From Burkholderiaceae bacterium 16 (GTDB lineage Bacteria; Pseudomonadota; Gammaproteobacteria; Burkholderiales; Burkholderiaceae): DNA of 64,000 nucleotides. The DNA is taken from assembly GCA_000955785.1 (NCBI GenBank), contig JYOD01000039.1, forward strand, positions 1-64,000, written 5' to 3'. The translations under genes and the position numbers were made by a program. Each line of letters opens with the position of its first letter. Position 1 is the stretch's first letter. This document shows, one piece after another, positions 51,770-60,682 of the stretch. Under the pieces are notes generated by a model. That model was not told where the DNA came from and searched no databases. It saw only the letters and a program-made list of their open reading frames with translations.

Positions 51770-54700
51770 ATGCGCTGCACAAAATGCGGGTTCGAGAACC
51801 CCGCGGGAGGAAAATTCTGCGAGGAGTGCGGGCAAAGGCTTGCGCAGATCTGCCCGCAATGCGGCCATGAGTCCAGCCACACAGCAAAGTTCTGCGGTTC
51901 TTGCGGTGCGCCCATGACGGAGCCGGCCGCAACGCCAGTCGCTGCCGCAGTGCCAACGCCCGCTGTCCCCGCACCGGTTCTTTACACGCCGCCCCATCTC
52001 GCCGAACGCATCCTCGCCGAGCAGGCCGCGATGGAGGCCAGGGGACAGGCTGCCGGCGAGCGCAAGACCATTACGGCGCTGTTTGCGGACATGGCCGGCT
52101 CGACCGCCTTGATCCAGGACCTGGACCCCGAAGAAGCACGCGGGCTGATCGACCCCGTGATCGCGCTGATGATGGAGGCCGTGCATCACTACGAGGGATA
52201 CGTTGCCAAATGCCTGGGCGACGGCATCCTGGCGCTGTTTGGCGCGCCGATTGCCCACGAGGACCACCCCTTGCGGGCGTTGTACGCGGCGCTGCGCATG
52301 CAGGAAACGATGCGCCGCCATGGTGACCGGTACCGTCTGGAGCAGGGTGTCCCGCTGCAGATCCGGGTTGGCATCCATACCGGCGAAGTGGTGGTGCGCT
52401 CGATCCGCAAGGATGACTTGCGCGCGGACTACGACCCGGTGGGGCACACGATCCATATCGCCTCCCGGATGGAAGGCGTCGCAACACCGTCGTCGATCCT
52501 CGTCAGCGAATCGACCCATAGGCTGGCCGACGGGTACTTCGAGTTCAAGGGCCTCGGGACCACGCACGTAAAGGGCATTCGGGAGCCGCTTGCGGTCTAT
52601 GAGGTGCTCGGCCTCGGCGCCATGCGCACGCGCCTGCAAGTGGCGGCCCATCGCGGTCTGGCGCGGTTTGTCGGCCGCCAGGCCGAATTGGAGCGCTTGC
52701 AGGAGGCGTCGGAGTCGGCCAGGGCTGGGCGAGGGCAGATCGTCGGGGTGGTGGGCGAGGCGGGTGTCGGCAAGTCGCGTCTGTACCACGAATTCAAGGC
52801 GCGCTCGCAGCGGGGCTGCATGGTGCTCGAAACCTTCTCGGTTTCGCATGGCAAGGCCTTTCCCTATCTGCCTTTGATCGACTTGTTGAGAAACTATTTT
52901 CAGATCACCGCGCAAGATGACGAACGGCTGTATCGCGAGAAAGTCACCGGCAGGTTGCTGACCCTGGATCGCACACTGGAGGACCATCTGCCCTATCTGC
53001 TTTACCTGCTCGGTATCAGCGAAGTGGGCTCGGCGCTGCCCAAGATGGATGCCACCATCCGGCGCCAGCGCACCTTCGAAGCCATTGCACGGCTACTGGT
53101 GCGTGAGAGCCAGAATCAGCCGCTGATGGTCTTGTTCGAAGACTTGCAATGGCTGGACAGCGAGACCGAGGCCTTTCTCAATATCCTCATCGAGCATGTG
53201 CAGCGTACCAGGCTGCTTCTGCTCGTCAACTACCGTCCGGAATACGTGCATGACTGGGGCGGGAAACTTTACTACACCCAATTGCAACTGGAACCGCTGG
53301 GGCAAGCGGAGGCACAGGGCCTGCTCACGGCCCTGCTGGGAGACCATCCCTCGCTCGTGCCCCTGAAGCTGCTTATCCTGGCGAAGACGGAGGGCAACCC
53401 GTTCTATATGGAGGAAGTCGTCAAGACGCTGGCCGAGGAGAGCGTCTTGCTTGGTCAGCCTGGCAGCTACCGGATCGAGAACGCCCCTTTGTCACTTCAT
53501 ATTCCGACGACCGTGCAGGGGGTGCTCGCCGCCCGTATCGACCGGCTTCCCGTCGCCCAGAAGGATTTGCTGCAGACCCTTGCGATCATCGGCAAAGAGT
53601 TTCCCTTAAGTCTGATCCAGCATGTCACCGCGCAACCGGAAGAGGCACTGCGCCCGCTTCTGGCTGACCTCCAGGCCGGCGATTTCATTTACGAGCGTCC
53701 CGCATTCCCGGAAGTGGAATACGCGTTCAAACACGCGCTTACCCAGGAGGTGGCCGCTAACTCCCTGCTGACCGCTCAGCGCAGTGTGCTGCATGAACGC
53801 ACGGCCCGGGCCATCGAGACACTGTTTCCAGGCCGGCTGCAGGACTATTGCAGCGAACTGGCTCACCATTACAGCAAGAGTGGTAATGTGCCGAAGGCCA
53901 TCGAATACCTGCATCTGGCGGGCCAGCAGGCCTTGCAGCGTTCAGCACAGCTCGAAGGGATCCATCATCTCAGTGCAGCCCTCGAACTGCTCAAGTCCCT
54001 GGCAGACACCCCCGAACGCGCACGCGAGGAACTCACCCTGCTGCTGACCCTCGGTCCTGCCTGGATGGCCGCTCGAGGCTATGGTGCGCCAGAGGTGGAG
54101 GAGACCTACACGCGTGCATTAGCCTTGTGCGAACAGGGCGGGGAAATACCGCAGATCTTCTCGGCGCAGTTAGGACTGTGGTCGTTTTATCTATTGCGTT
54201 CGCAACTCAGTACGGCACACGCCTTGGCGCAGCGGCTGCTCGGTCTCGCGCAGGATAAACAAGATCCGGAACAGCTCGCGGAGGCGCACCGCATTCTCGG
54301 CGCCACCTTGTTCCGTCTGGGCGAGATCAGGATGGCCCGGACCCACATGGAGCAGGCGCTGGCACTGCACCGCCCCGATCGGCAAACATATAGCAAACTT
54401 CTACGTTATGCGCCGAACCTCCCCCTTCATATCCGGAGCACATTAAGCTGGACGCTCTGGTTTCTGGGCTTGCCGGACCAGTCGCGCGCGCGCAGCGAGG
54501 AAGCGCTGGCGCTGGCCAGAAAGTCCTCTGATCCGTTCGGCCTTGCCTTGTGCCTGATCTTCGCGGCCGAATTGCACCAGTACCGGCGCGAAGTGCAACT
54601 GGCGCGGGAGTATGCAGACGCCGCCATCGCGCTTTCGAGCGACCAGGGGTTCCCCCTCTATCTGGGTTGGGGAACGATCCTGCGCGGCTGGGCGCTGGCC

Positions 54701-55204
54701 GAGCAGGGTAGTCATGAGGAGGGCATCGCGCAAATACAACAGGGCCTCCGCGCCCACGAAGCCACCGGAGCGGCACTGGGTCGGCCGAGGCTTCTGGGAC
54801 TGCTCGCCAACGCTTATGAAAAGGCAGGGCAAGCCGAGGCGGGGCTTGCTGTGCTGAGTGAGGCGCTGGCTCTGGTGAAGAACACGGGCGAGCGGTTTGC
54901 TGAACCGGTTCTGCTTCGGCTCAAGGGGGACCTGATTCTGATGTTGTCCGGCGACGAAGCCGGCTCGTCCACCAGGGCCAAAGAAGCCGAAGCATGTTTC
55001 CAGGCGGCTATTGCCACTGCTCATGACCAGGGAGCAAGGTCAGTCGAGCTGAGAGGCGCGCTGAGCGTGGCCCGGTTATGGCAACGCTGCAGCAAGACGG
55101 ATGCTGCGCGCTCGATCCTGGCCGGTATTCATGGCACGTTCACCGAGGGATTCGATACCGTCGACTGGCAAGATGCCAAAGTACTGTTGGAAGAGCTGAC
55201 GTAA
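51770..55204 (+). CDS. Zinc-ribbon/class III cyclase/AAA ATPase/TPR signalling protein
   Basis: A 1144-residue cytoplasmic protein. Two zinc ribbons lie at residues 3-20 and 28-45 (four CxxC pairs). The class III nucleotidyl cyclase homology domain spans about 98-280, with the metal Asp107 (LFADMAGS), Asp151 (CLGDGILALFG) and Lys147. At the transition-state Asn of true cyclases it has His229 (GHTIHIASRME), as is usual in this subfamily. The AAA/STAND ATPase has Walker A GEAGVGKS (329-336) and LMVLFEDLQWLDSETEAFL. From about residue 650 to the end are TPR-like helices. It stands alone. Relatives are numerous in rhizobia and Burkholderiales, and their output is largely unknown. Confidence 0.88.
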   Translation: MRCTKCGFENPAGGKFCEECGQRLAQICPQCGHESSHTAKFCGSCGAPMTEPAATPVAAAVPTPAVPAPVLYTPPHLAERILAEQAAMEARGQAAGERKTITALFADMAGSTALIQDLDPEEARGLIDPVIALMMEAVHHYEGYVAKCLGDGILALFGAPIAHEDHPLRALYAALRMQETMRRHGDRYRLEQGVPLQIRVGIHTGEVVVRSIRKDDLRADYDPVGHTIHIASRMEGVATPSSILVSESTHRLADGYFEFKGLGTTHVKGIREPLAVYEVLGLGAMRTRLQVAAHRGLARFVGRQAELERLQEASESARAGRGQIVGVVGEAGVGKSRLYHEFKARSQRGCMVLETFSVSHGKAFPYLPLIDLLRNYFQITAQDDERLYREKVTGRLLTLDRTLEDHLPYLLYLLGISEVGSALPKMDATIRRQRTFEAIARLLVRESQNQPLMVLFEDLQWLDSETEAFLNILIEHVQRTRLLLLVNYRPEYVHDWGGKLYYTQLQLEPLGQAEAQGLLTALLGDHPSLVPLKLLILAKTEGNPFYMEEVVKTLAEESVLLGQPGSYRIENAPLSLHIPTTVQGVLAARIDRLPVAQKDLLQTLAIIGKEFPLSLIQHVTAQPEEALRPLLADLQAGDFIYERPAFPEVEYAFKHALTQEVAANSLLTAQRSVLHERTARAIETLFPGRLQDYCSELAHHYSKSGNVPKAIEYLHLAGQQALQRSAQLEGIHHLSAALELLKSLADTPERAREELTLLLTLGPAWMAARGYGAPEVEETYTRALALCEQGGEIPQIFSAQLGLWSFYLLRSQLSTAHALAQRLLGLAQDKQDPEQLAEAHRILGATLFRLGEIRMARTHMEQALALHRPDRQTYSKLLRYAPNLPLHIRSTLSWTLWFLGLPDQSRARSEEALALARKSSDPFGLALCLIFAAELHQYRREVQLAREYADAAIALSSDQGFPLYLGWGTILRGWALAEQGSHEEGIAQIQQGLRAHEATGAALGRPRLLGLLANAYEKAGQAEAGLAVLSEALALVKNTGERFAEPVLLRLKGDLILMLSGDEAGSSTRAKEAEACFQAAIATAHDQGARSVELRGALSVARLWQRCSKTDAARSILAGIHGTFTEGFDTVDWQDAKVLLEELT

Positions 55205-55449
55205 GCGACCTGACCAGGCTCGCGGAGGCGTCTGCCGACGACAAGTGGCTGGCCCTTCGGATCGCTGCAGGTCCATCAGGCGCTTGGTGAGGCGTCCGAT
55301 ACCGTCGCGTATTGGCGCGGTGTTCCCCTGGCGCTGGCCGTGACAAGTGCCAATCAACTGGATCGGGTCACCTTCGAAGTCCTGGTCCATGCAATACCAG
55401 CACTGCCCGGACTGTCCGGCCGAGTATTCTCGGGCCGCCGGGGCGCGGG

Positions 55450-56442
55450 CTATTCCGGCTGGATGCCGGCGGCTTTGATCACGTCAGCCCATTTCGCGGT
55501 TTCGCTGCGCACGAACGCCGCCAACTCTTCTGGCGTCGATGGGGAGGGTTGGCCTCCTGTCTGGCTGAAGTGTTCGGTAGCCGCCGGGCTGGTCAGCCCC
55601 TGTCGAATCAGCTGACTCATACGCGCGATGACCGGTTTTGGCGTGTTGGCAGGGAAGAAGGCAGCAACCCAAGCCGTCATCTCGTACCCCGGCAGGCCGC
55701 TTTCCGCCATGGTCGGGACATTGTCGAGCAGGGGATGGCGCCTGGACGTGGTCACGGCGACTGCGCGCAGCTTGCCGTTCTGGATCAGGGGCAGGGCTGG
55801 ATTGATGTCGGAAATCATGAAGTCGACCTGGTGGCCCATCAAGTCGGTCAGGGCCTGCGGCACGCCCTTGTAGGGCACATGCAGTGCCGGTGCGCCGCTC
55901 ATGATCTTGTAGAGCTCACTGGCGACCCGGGTGGAGGAACTGCCGCTGGCGAAGGTCATCTTGCCTTGCCGGCTTTTCGCCAGCGTGGTCAGATCGGCCA
56001 CCTTCTGCACCGGGCTGTCGAATGGCACCACCAAGACCAATCCGCTCTTGGCGATCAACGACACCGGCGCGTAGTCCTTGATGGGATCATAGGGCAGCTT
56101 CCTGAACAGGGATGCATTGGCCGCGTGGGTGGTATTTGTCGTGATGAGCATCGTGTAGCCATCTCCGGGCGCTCTCGCGACCGCCGTGGCCGCGATGAAC
56201 CCGTTGGCACCGGGGCGGTTTTCCACGACCACGGACTGGCCGGTCTGGGCGGTGACGTTCCGCGCGAAGTAGCGCGCGGTGTTGTCCGTGCCACTGCCTG
56301 CAGGGAACGGCACCACGACACGGATCGGCTTGTCCGGATACTCGTTCAGGCCCGCTGCCCACACCAGTTGCGACGCCGCGCAACCAGCGGCTAGTCCGGA
56401 CAGCAGGGCGAGCATGCGTCGCCGGGGAAATCGCTGGATCAT
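55450..56442 (-). CDS. Bug-family (TctC-like) periplasmic solute-binding protein
   Basis: A 330-residue receptor. The signal peptide carries a Cys near the cleavage site (GLAAGCAASQLVWAAG). YPDKPIRVVVPFPAGSGTDNTAR and ENRPGANGFIAA follow, and the C-terminus ends in AAGIQPE. The ATG at 56442 has GGAGGAGACAAG. It is the last gene of the right-hand cluster, 53 bp after the bicupin gene, and probably binds that pathway's substrate. Confidence 0.92.
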   Translation of the reverse strand: MIQRFPRRRMLALLSGLAAGCAASQLVWAAGLNEYPDKPIRVVVPFPAGSGTDNTARYFARNVTAQTGQSVVVENRPGANGFIAATAVARAPGDGYTMLITTNTTHAANASLFRKLPYDPIKDYAPVSLIAKSGLVLVVPFDSPVQKVADLTTLAKSRQGKMTFASGSSSTRVASELYKIMSGAPALHVPYKGVPQALTDLMGHQVDFMISDINPALPLIQNGKLRAVAVTTSRRHPLLDNVPTMAESGLPGYEMTAWVAAFFPANTPKPVIARMSQLIRQGLTSPAATEHFSQTGGQPSPSTPEELAAFVRSETAKWADVIKAAGIQPE

Positions 56443-56495
56443 CTTGTCTCCTCCCGCATCTTGGGATCTGATTGATTCACTTGGCCGAGCTTGCG

Positions 56496-57257
56496 TCAGG
56501 TCAGCGGATCGTGTGCGCGAATGACAATCAGCTCGCGCATCTCGTCCGCCGATTCGAGGCTGAGCTCCGCACCGTCGGGAACGTAGACCCACTCCCCAGT
56601 CCCGGCGGCGAAGCGCTCCCCTTCGATGCGCCCATGGAGCGTGCCGCTGCGCACGAAGAGCACCTGCTCGGTCTCGCCAAGCCTGTGCGGCTCGGCGCCG
56701 CCATCTGGATCAAGGTCGACCATGTAGATGTCGAGATACCGGGAATCGACCGTCTGGGGTGTGATGACCGGCCTGGCGAGCGCGCCACGGTAGTGCGGCA
56801 GCCCGATCGCCTCGGTGCTGCTTGGAACGTCGCGGACATCGGCGGCACCGGCCTGAAGGCGCGGGTCGTCCGGGCCGGTCGCGGTCACTGCTGCGTTCGG
56901 GTTTTCGCTATACGGCGGAGCGTAGACCACCATCACCTTCACCGGTTCGTCGCTGATGACCTCGAAGCGATGGAAGACACCAGCCGCGTTGAAGCTCCAG
57001 TCCCCTGCGCGCAAGATGCGCTGCTTTCCGGGTAGTTCGCCGATACCCTCGCCGGCGAGCAGGAACGACGCCTGCTCGAGGTCCGGGTGTGCGTGCGGCA
57101 ACGCGCCGTGGCCCCGGGAAATCGTGCCCAGCAGGACCTCGAGCCGGCGCGCGCCGACAGTCTCCTTGCCGATGATGCGCTGGTTCGCCGTTCCCGTGTG
57201 GTTGGCCGGCGCGTACGCGGCCACGTCGGTGGCCCTCCGTACATAGGATGATGTCAT
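56496..57257 (-). CDS. Bicupin protein
   Basis: A 253-residue protein with two cupin barrels. The first has LPHAHPDLEQASFLLAGEG and GDWSFNAAGVFHRFEV with its metal-type His/Glu residues. The second has GAEPHRLGETEQVLFVRSG and GEWVYVPDG, where the second-motif His is missing. Bicupins include aromatic dioxygenases, isomerases and binding proteins. The second barrel may be structural. It is placed between the GntR regulator (41-bp gap) and the Bug gene. Confidence 0.8.
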   Translation of the reverse strand: MTSSYVRRATDVAAYAPANHTGTANQRIIGKETVGARRLEVLLGTISRGHGALPHAHPDLEQASFLLAGEGIGELPGKQRILRAGDWSFNAAGVFHRFEVISDEPVKVMVVYAPPYSENPNAAVTATGPDDPRLQAGAADVRDVPSSTEAIGLPHYRGALARPVITPQTVDSRYLDIYMVDLDPDGGAEPHRLGETEQVLFVRSGTLHGRIEGERFAAGTGEWVYVPDGAELSLESADEMRELIVIRAHDPLT

Positions 57258-57298
57258 TCCGATGTCTCCTCGTTCGAATGGTGTAAGGTCTGTTGCGC

Positions 57299-58117
57299 TC
57301 AGCAGCGGCGGCTGTCAGGGATGGCCAGCGCCGGGTAGTGCTCGGTCAGCTTGGCTGGCATCTCCACATCCAAGATGAAACGGTCGCCGCGATACCAGAA
57401 CTGCCCTGCCAGGAGCACATTGCCGTCGACGTCCAGCGTCGATCGGATGATCCTGGCGATTGGCGCCCCGAAGCCATAGGCGAGATCGCGTGCCAGGATA
57501 TAGTCGGCCGGCTCAACCGTCATGGTCTGCTGCATCATGCCAAGGCGGTCACCTTCGACCTGGCGCAGTAGATGACCAAGCTTGTGGTGCTTTTCGGCAC
57601 CGCGGGGAAAGCGGGCAAACACCGACGAGGCCACATACATCTCGATCAGGCAAAACGGCGTGCCGCCGTGCACATGTAATTTGCGCACAAACACATAGCT
57701 GTCCAGCGGTGTGCCGCGCCGGACTAAGCCCGGCCGCAGCGCTACGCCCTCGCGCTTTTCCAGGATGCGGATTTCCAACTCGCTGCCATGGGCCGATTCG
57801 TCATTGATGGCGGAGCGCAGCCCTTGTCCGGGTTCTGATGGCTGCTTGATGACGTGCGTGCCACGACCGCGCTGGCTGCTGACCAGCCCCTCTTCCGTCA
57901 GCGCCGCGAAGGCCTGGCGCACGGTGACCTTGGCGATCCCGTAGGTTTGCGCGAGGCTGTCCACGGTTGGCAACTGCATGCCCACCGGGTACTCCCCCGA
58001 AACGATCCTGTGTCGGATGACGCTGGCCAGCTGTCGATATCGCGTCACGCCGCCGGTGCCGTCGTCGGCGAGGATGACGACGTCGTTGGCAGCTGCGTGG
58101 GACGCATTCGTCGTCAT
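57299..58117 (-). CDS. GntR-family (HutC/UTRA) transcriptional regulator
   Basis: A 272-residue regulator. The N-terminal winged helix covers about residues 25-90 (YRQLASVIRHRIVSGEYPVG, AQTYGIAKVTVRQAFAALTE, SQRGRGTHVI). The UTRA ligand domain follows (VFVRKLHVHGGTPFCLIEMY, DGNVLLAGQFWYRGDRFIL). Its ATG overlaps the stop of the AtuA gene by 4 bp (ATGA), so it is made together with the catabolic genes it probably controls. Confidence 0.9.
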   Translation of the reverse strand: MTTNASHAAANDVVILADDGTGGVTRYRQLASVIRHRIVSGEYPVGMQLPTVDSLAQTYGIAKVTVRQAFAALTEEGLVSSQRGRGTHVIKQPSEPGQGLRSAINDESAHGSELEIRILEKREGVALRPGLVRRGTPLDSYVFVRKLHVHGGTPFCLIEMYVASSVFARFPRGAEKHHKLGHLLRQVEGDRLGMMQQTMTVEPADYILARDLAYGFGAPIARIIRSTLDVDGNVLLAGQFWYRGDRFILDVEMPAKLTEHYPALAIPDSRRC

Positions 58118-59904
58118 GACAACAGCTCCCGCGGCACGCGCACCGGCATGGTAAGCAGGATCTGCGCCATGCCCTTGCCGAGTGGATCATTTCGCAGCGA
58201 CGCCATGCCGCCGCCATCCAGGGCCGACTCGCAGACAAAGTTCATGGCGTCGAAGCCGGGCAGGTCATAGCATGTCACCGGCCCCTTCACCAGGTACCCA
58301 AGCCAGTCCGCCACGCGCGCCACCGTCACTTCGGCCCGCAGCACGGGCAGGTACGCCGGCCGGCGGGCGATCAGCCCGATGTTGCTGGTATCCCCCTTGT
58401 CGCCGCTGCGGCCATAGGCAAGCCGGATCAGCGGAACTTCGACGGTATCGCGTTCTGCGGGGCCGGCGCCCGTTTGTTCAGCGACTGCAGGTGCCGCGGG
58501 CGCGACCGGTGCCGCCGGGCTGCCCGAAGGAACGGTGACGCCGCTGCGTACGCCGTCCATCACCACCGCCGGGGTCAGGGCGCTCTTGTCGAGCAGGAAT
58601 GCATACTGGCGGATCGATGGCGAGGGACTGGAACGCCCACCAGCCGAGCCCGTCGTGCCCGGCGCCCAACTGGTCCCCGCCGCGGCAATTTCCCGCGCGA
58701 ACAGTTCCAGCGCCGCCTTCTCGGGATGCATTACTGCCAGCCGCATCACCGCCTCGCGGGTGTGCCGGACGGCAGCATGTGGCCCAAAGCAGGACTCTGC
58801 TCCCAGCACCTCGATCCGGGTGCGACTGTAGTCCCCCCACCCTTTCTCCCCGAAAAGCTTCCGCGTGCGGGCGAGGATCGCCTCCGCCGTGCGTTCCGCC
58901 TTGGCGACCGCGTCGACGCCGACGATGGAAAGCTGCGCGTTGCAGCGAAAGCCATCGACATAGGTGGCACAGACTTTGTAGGCATTGCTCGGGGCCCGCC
59001 CGCGTGCGCCGCTTACTTCCACCAGGTCCGGTGCGGTCTGCCGAAGGGTTACCTGCGTGAAATCGCAGGTGACGTCTGGCAGCAAGTAGGTGGCCGGGTC
59101 GCCGATCTCGTACAGCACCTGCTCGCCGACCGTGGCGGTATTGACCAGTCCCCCGGTGGCGGGGGGCTTGCCGACAACGAAGGTGCCGTCGGCACGGCAC
59201 TCGACCACCGGATAGCCGATGTCATGCCAGTCCGGAACGCTTTCCCAGTCGGTATGCAAGCCGCCCGTTGCCTGGCACCCACACTCGATGACGTGGCCGG
59301 CCAGACTGCCTTGGGCCAGGCGATCATAGTCGTCCGCATGCCAGCCGAACTCATGCATCAGCACGCCGAGTGTCACGGCACTGTCCACGCAGCGTCCGGT
59401 GATGACGATCTGGGCCCCCTGGTCCAGCGCCTGCCGGATCGGCAACGCGCCCAGATAGGCATTGGCGCTGACCACGTGCTCTGGCAAAGGGCGGCCTTGC
59501 TGCATGTCTTGCACACCGGCTTCGCGCAGCTGGGGAAGCAGGGGCATCACGTCATCGCCTTCCACCACGGCAATGCGCAGCGTCAGGCCCTGTTCCGCCG
59601 ACAGAGCGGCAATGGCCTGCGCACACCCGTGCGGGTTCATGCCACCGGCGTTGCTGACCACGCGGATCCCGCGTGCGGCGATCTCTCCGATCAGGGCATT
59701 CATTGTCACCGTCACGAAGTCGGTGGCGTAACCCAGTTCCGGCTTGCGCAATCGGGTAGCGGCCAGAATCGACATGGTCAGTTCGGCCAGATAGTCAAAC
59801 ACCAGGTAATCGATATCGCCGTGCCGCACAAGCTGTGGCGCGCCGACGCTGCTGTCGCCCCAGAAGCCCGAAGCACCGCCAATGCGTACCCTTTTCGCGT
59901 CCAT
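58114..59904 (-). CDS. AtuA-like (DUF1446) acyclic terpene utilisation family protein
   Basis: A 596-residue protein. The large N-terminal DUF1446 domain has RIGGASGFWGDS, the acid-rich GDIDYLVFDYLAELTMSILA and VSNAGGMNPHGCA. A linker of Ala, Pro and Val follows at about 470-490, then the AtuA-like ferredoxin-fold domain with IRLAYGRSGDKGDTSNIGLIARRP. AtuA belongs to the citronellol/acyclic terpene pathway in Pseudomonas, but its reaction is not known. Homologues commonly lie beside CaiB, hydratase and cupin genes, as here. It follows the hydratase gene after 10 bp. Confidence 0.87.
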   Translation of the reverse strand: MDAKRVRIGGASGFWGDSSVGAPQLVRHGDIDYLVFDYLAELTMSILAATRLRKPELGYATDFVTVTMNALIGEIAARGIRVVSNAGGMNPHGCAQAIAALSAEQGLTLRIAVVEGDDVMPLLPQLREAGVQDMQQGRPLPEHVVSANAYLGALPIRQALDQGAQIVITGRCVDSAVTLGVLMHEFGWHADDYDRLAQGSLAGHVIECGCQATGGLHTDWESVPDWHDIGYPVVECRADGTFVVGKPPATGGLVNTATVGEQVLYEIGDPATYLLPDVTCDFTQVTLRQTAPDLVEVSGARGRAPSNAYKVCATYVDGFRCNAQLSIVGVDAVAKAERTAEAILARTRKLFGEKGWGDYSRTRIEVLGAESCFGPHAAVRHTREAVMRLAVMHPEKAALELFAREIAAAGTSWAPGTTGSAGGRSSPSPSIRQYAFLLDKSALTPAVVMDGVRSGVTVPSGSPAAPVAPAAPAVAEQTGAGPAERDTVEVPLIRLAYGRSGDKGDTSNIGLIARRPAYLPVLRAEVTVARVADWLGYLVKGPVTCYDLPGFDAMNFVCESALDGGGMASLRNDPLGKGMAQILLTMPVRVPRELLS

Positions 59905-59914
59905 TCCTATCTCC

Positions 59915-60682
59915 CTATCTGCCAGTCCACTTGGGCTGGCGTTTCTCGCGGAATGCCAACTGGCCTTCGCGCGCGTCCTCGGTCAGTGCAAACAGCCCTA
60001 TCTGGCTTTCCGTGAACGCCATGGACTGCTCGAACGACATGGTCTCCATATGCTTGAGCGTGTACAGCCCTCGACGGATGGCGGCGGGCGAATTGTTCAG
60101 CAGGCGGGTCAGCAGCAAGTCCAGCCTGGCGTCGAGATCGTCGCTGACATCGTTGACGAGTCCTGCGGCCAGCGCTTCCCTCGCGGACAGTGGCTCGCCG
60201 CACAGGCACAATTCGGTGAGCGTGCGACGTGGCACCAGGCGCTGCAGCACGCTCAGGACCTGCGCCGGGAACAAGCCCAGCTTGACCTCCGGCAGGCCGA
60301 AGCGGGCGCCTTCGCTAGCTATCGCCAGGTCGCACATCGCCATCAGTCCCATGCCACCCGCCATGCAGGCCCCGTTGACCCGCGCGATCAGCGGCACTGT
60401 TGACTGCCTGGCGCAGCGGAACAGGTCGGCCATCCCTTGGTAGGGATCCGCGTAATCGAACGTGAACGATTTGCCGGTCTGCAGATCGGCGCCGGCACAG
60501 AATGCCTGTTCGCCCGTTCCCGTAATGACCACAGCGCGGATGTCGGCATCGCGATCGGCGCGCAGGATGCCGTCGCGAAGTCCCTGCAGCACCCCCGGCG
60601 TGATGGCATTGCGGCGCTCCGGCCGGTTGATGGTCAGGTAGAGTGCTGCGTCCCGGACCTCGCACAGCAGTTCATCATTCAT
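59915..60682 (-). CDS. Enoyl-CoA hydratase/isomerase family protein
   Basis: A 255-residue crotonase-fold enzyme: TGTGEQAFCAGADLQTGKS, VPLIARVNGACMAGGMGLMAMCDLAIAS, and FGLPEVKLGLFPAQVLSVLQRL. The ATG at 60682 has AAGGAGAAG and overlaps the end of the CaiB gene by 8 bp. FPAQV at the catalytic loop lacks the second Glu of standard hydratases, as in methylglutaconyl-CoA hydratase-like members. Confidence 0.88.
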   Translation of the reverse strand: MNDELLCEVRDAALYLTINRPERRNAITPGVLQGLRDGILRADRDADIRAVVITGTGEQAFCAGADLQTGKSFTFDYADPYQGMADLFRCARQSTVPLIARVNGACMAGGMGLMAMCDLAIASEGARFGLPEVKLGLFPAQVLSVLQRLVPRRTLTELCLCGEPLSAREALAAGLVNDVSDDLDARLDLLLTRLLNNSPAAIRRGLYTLKHMETMSFEQSMAFTESQIGLFALTEDAREGQLAFREKRQPKWTGR

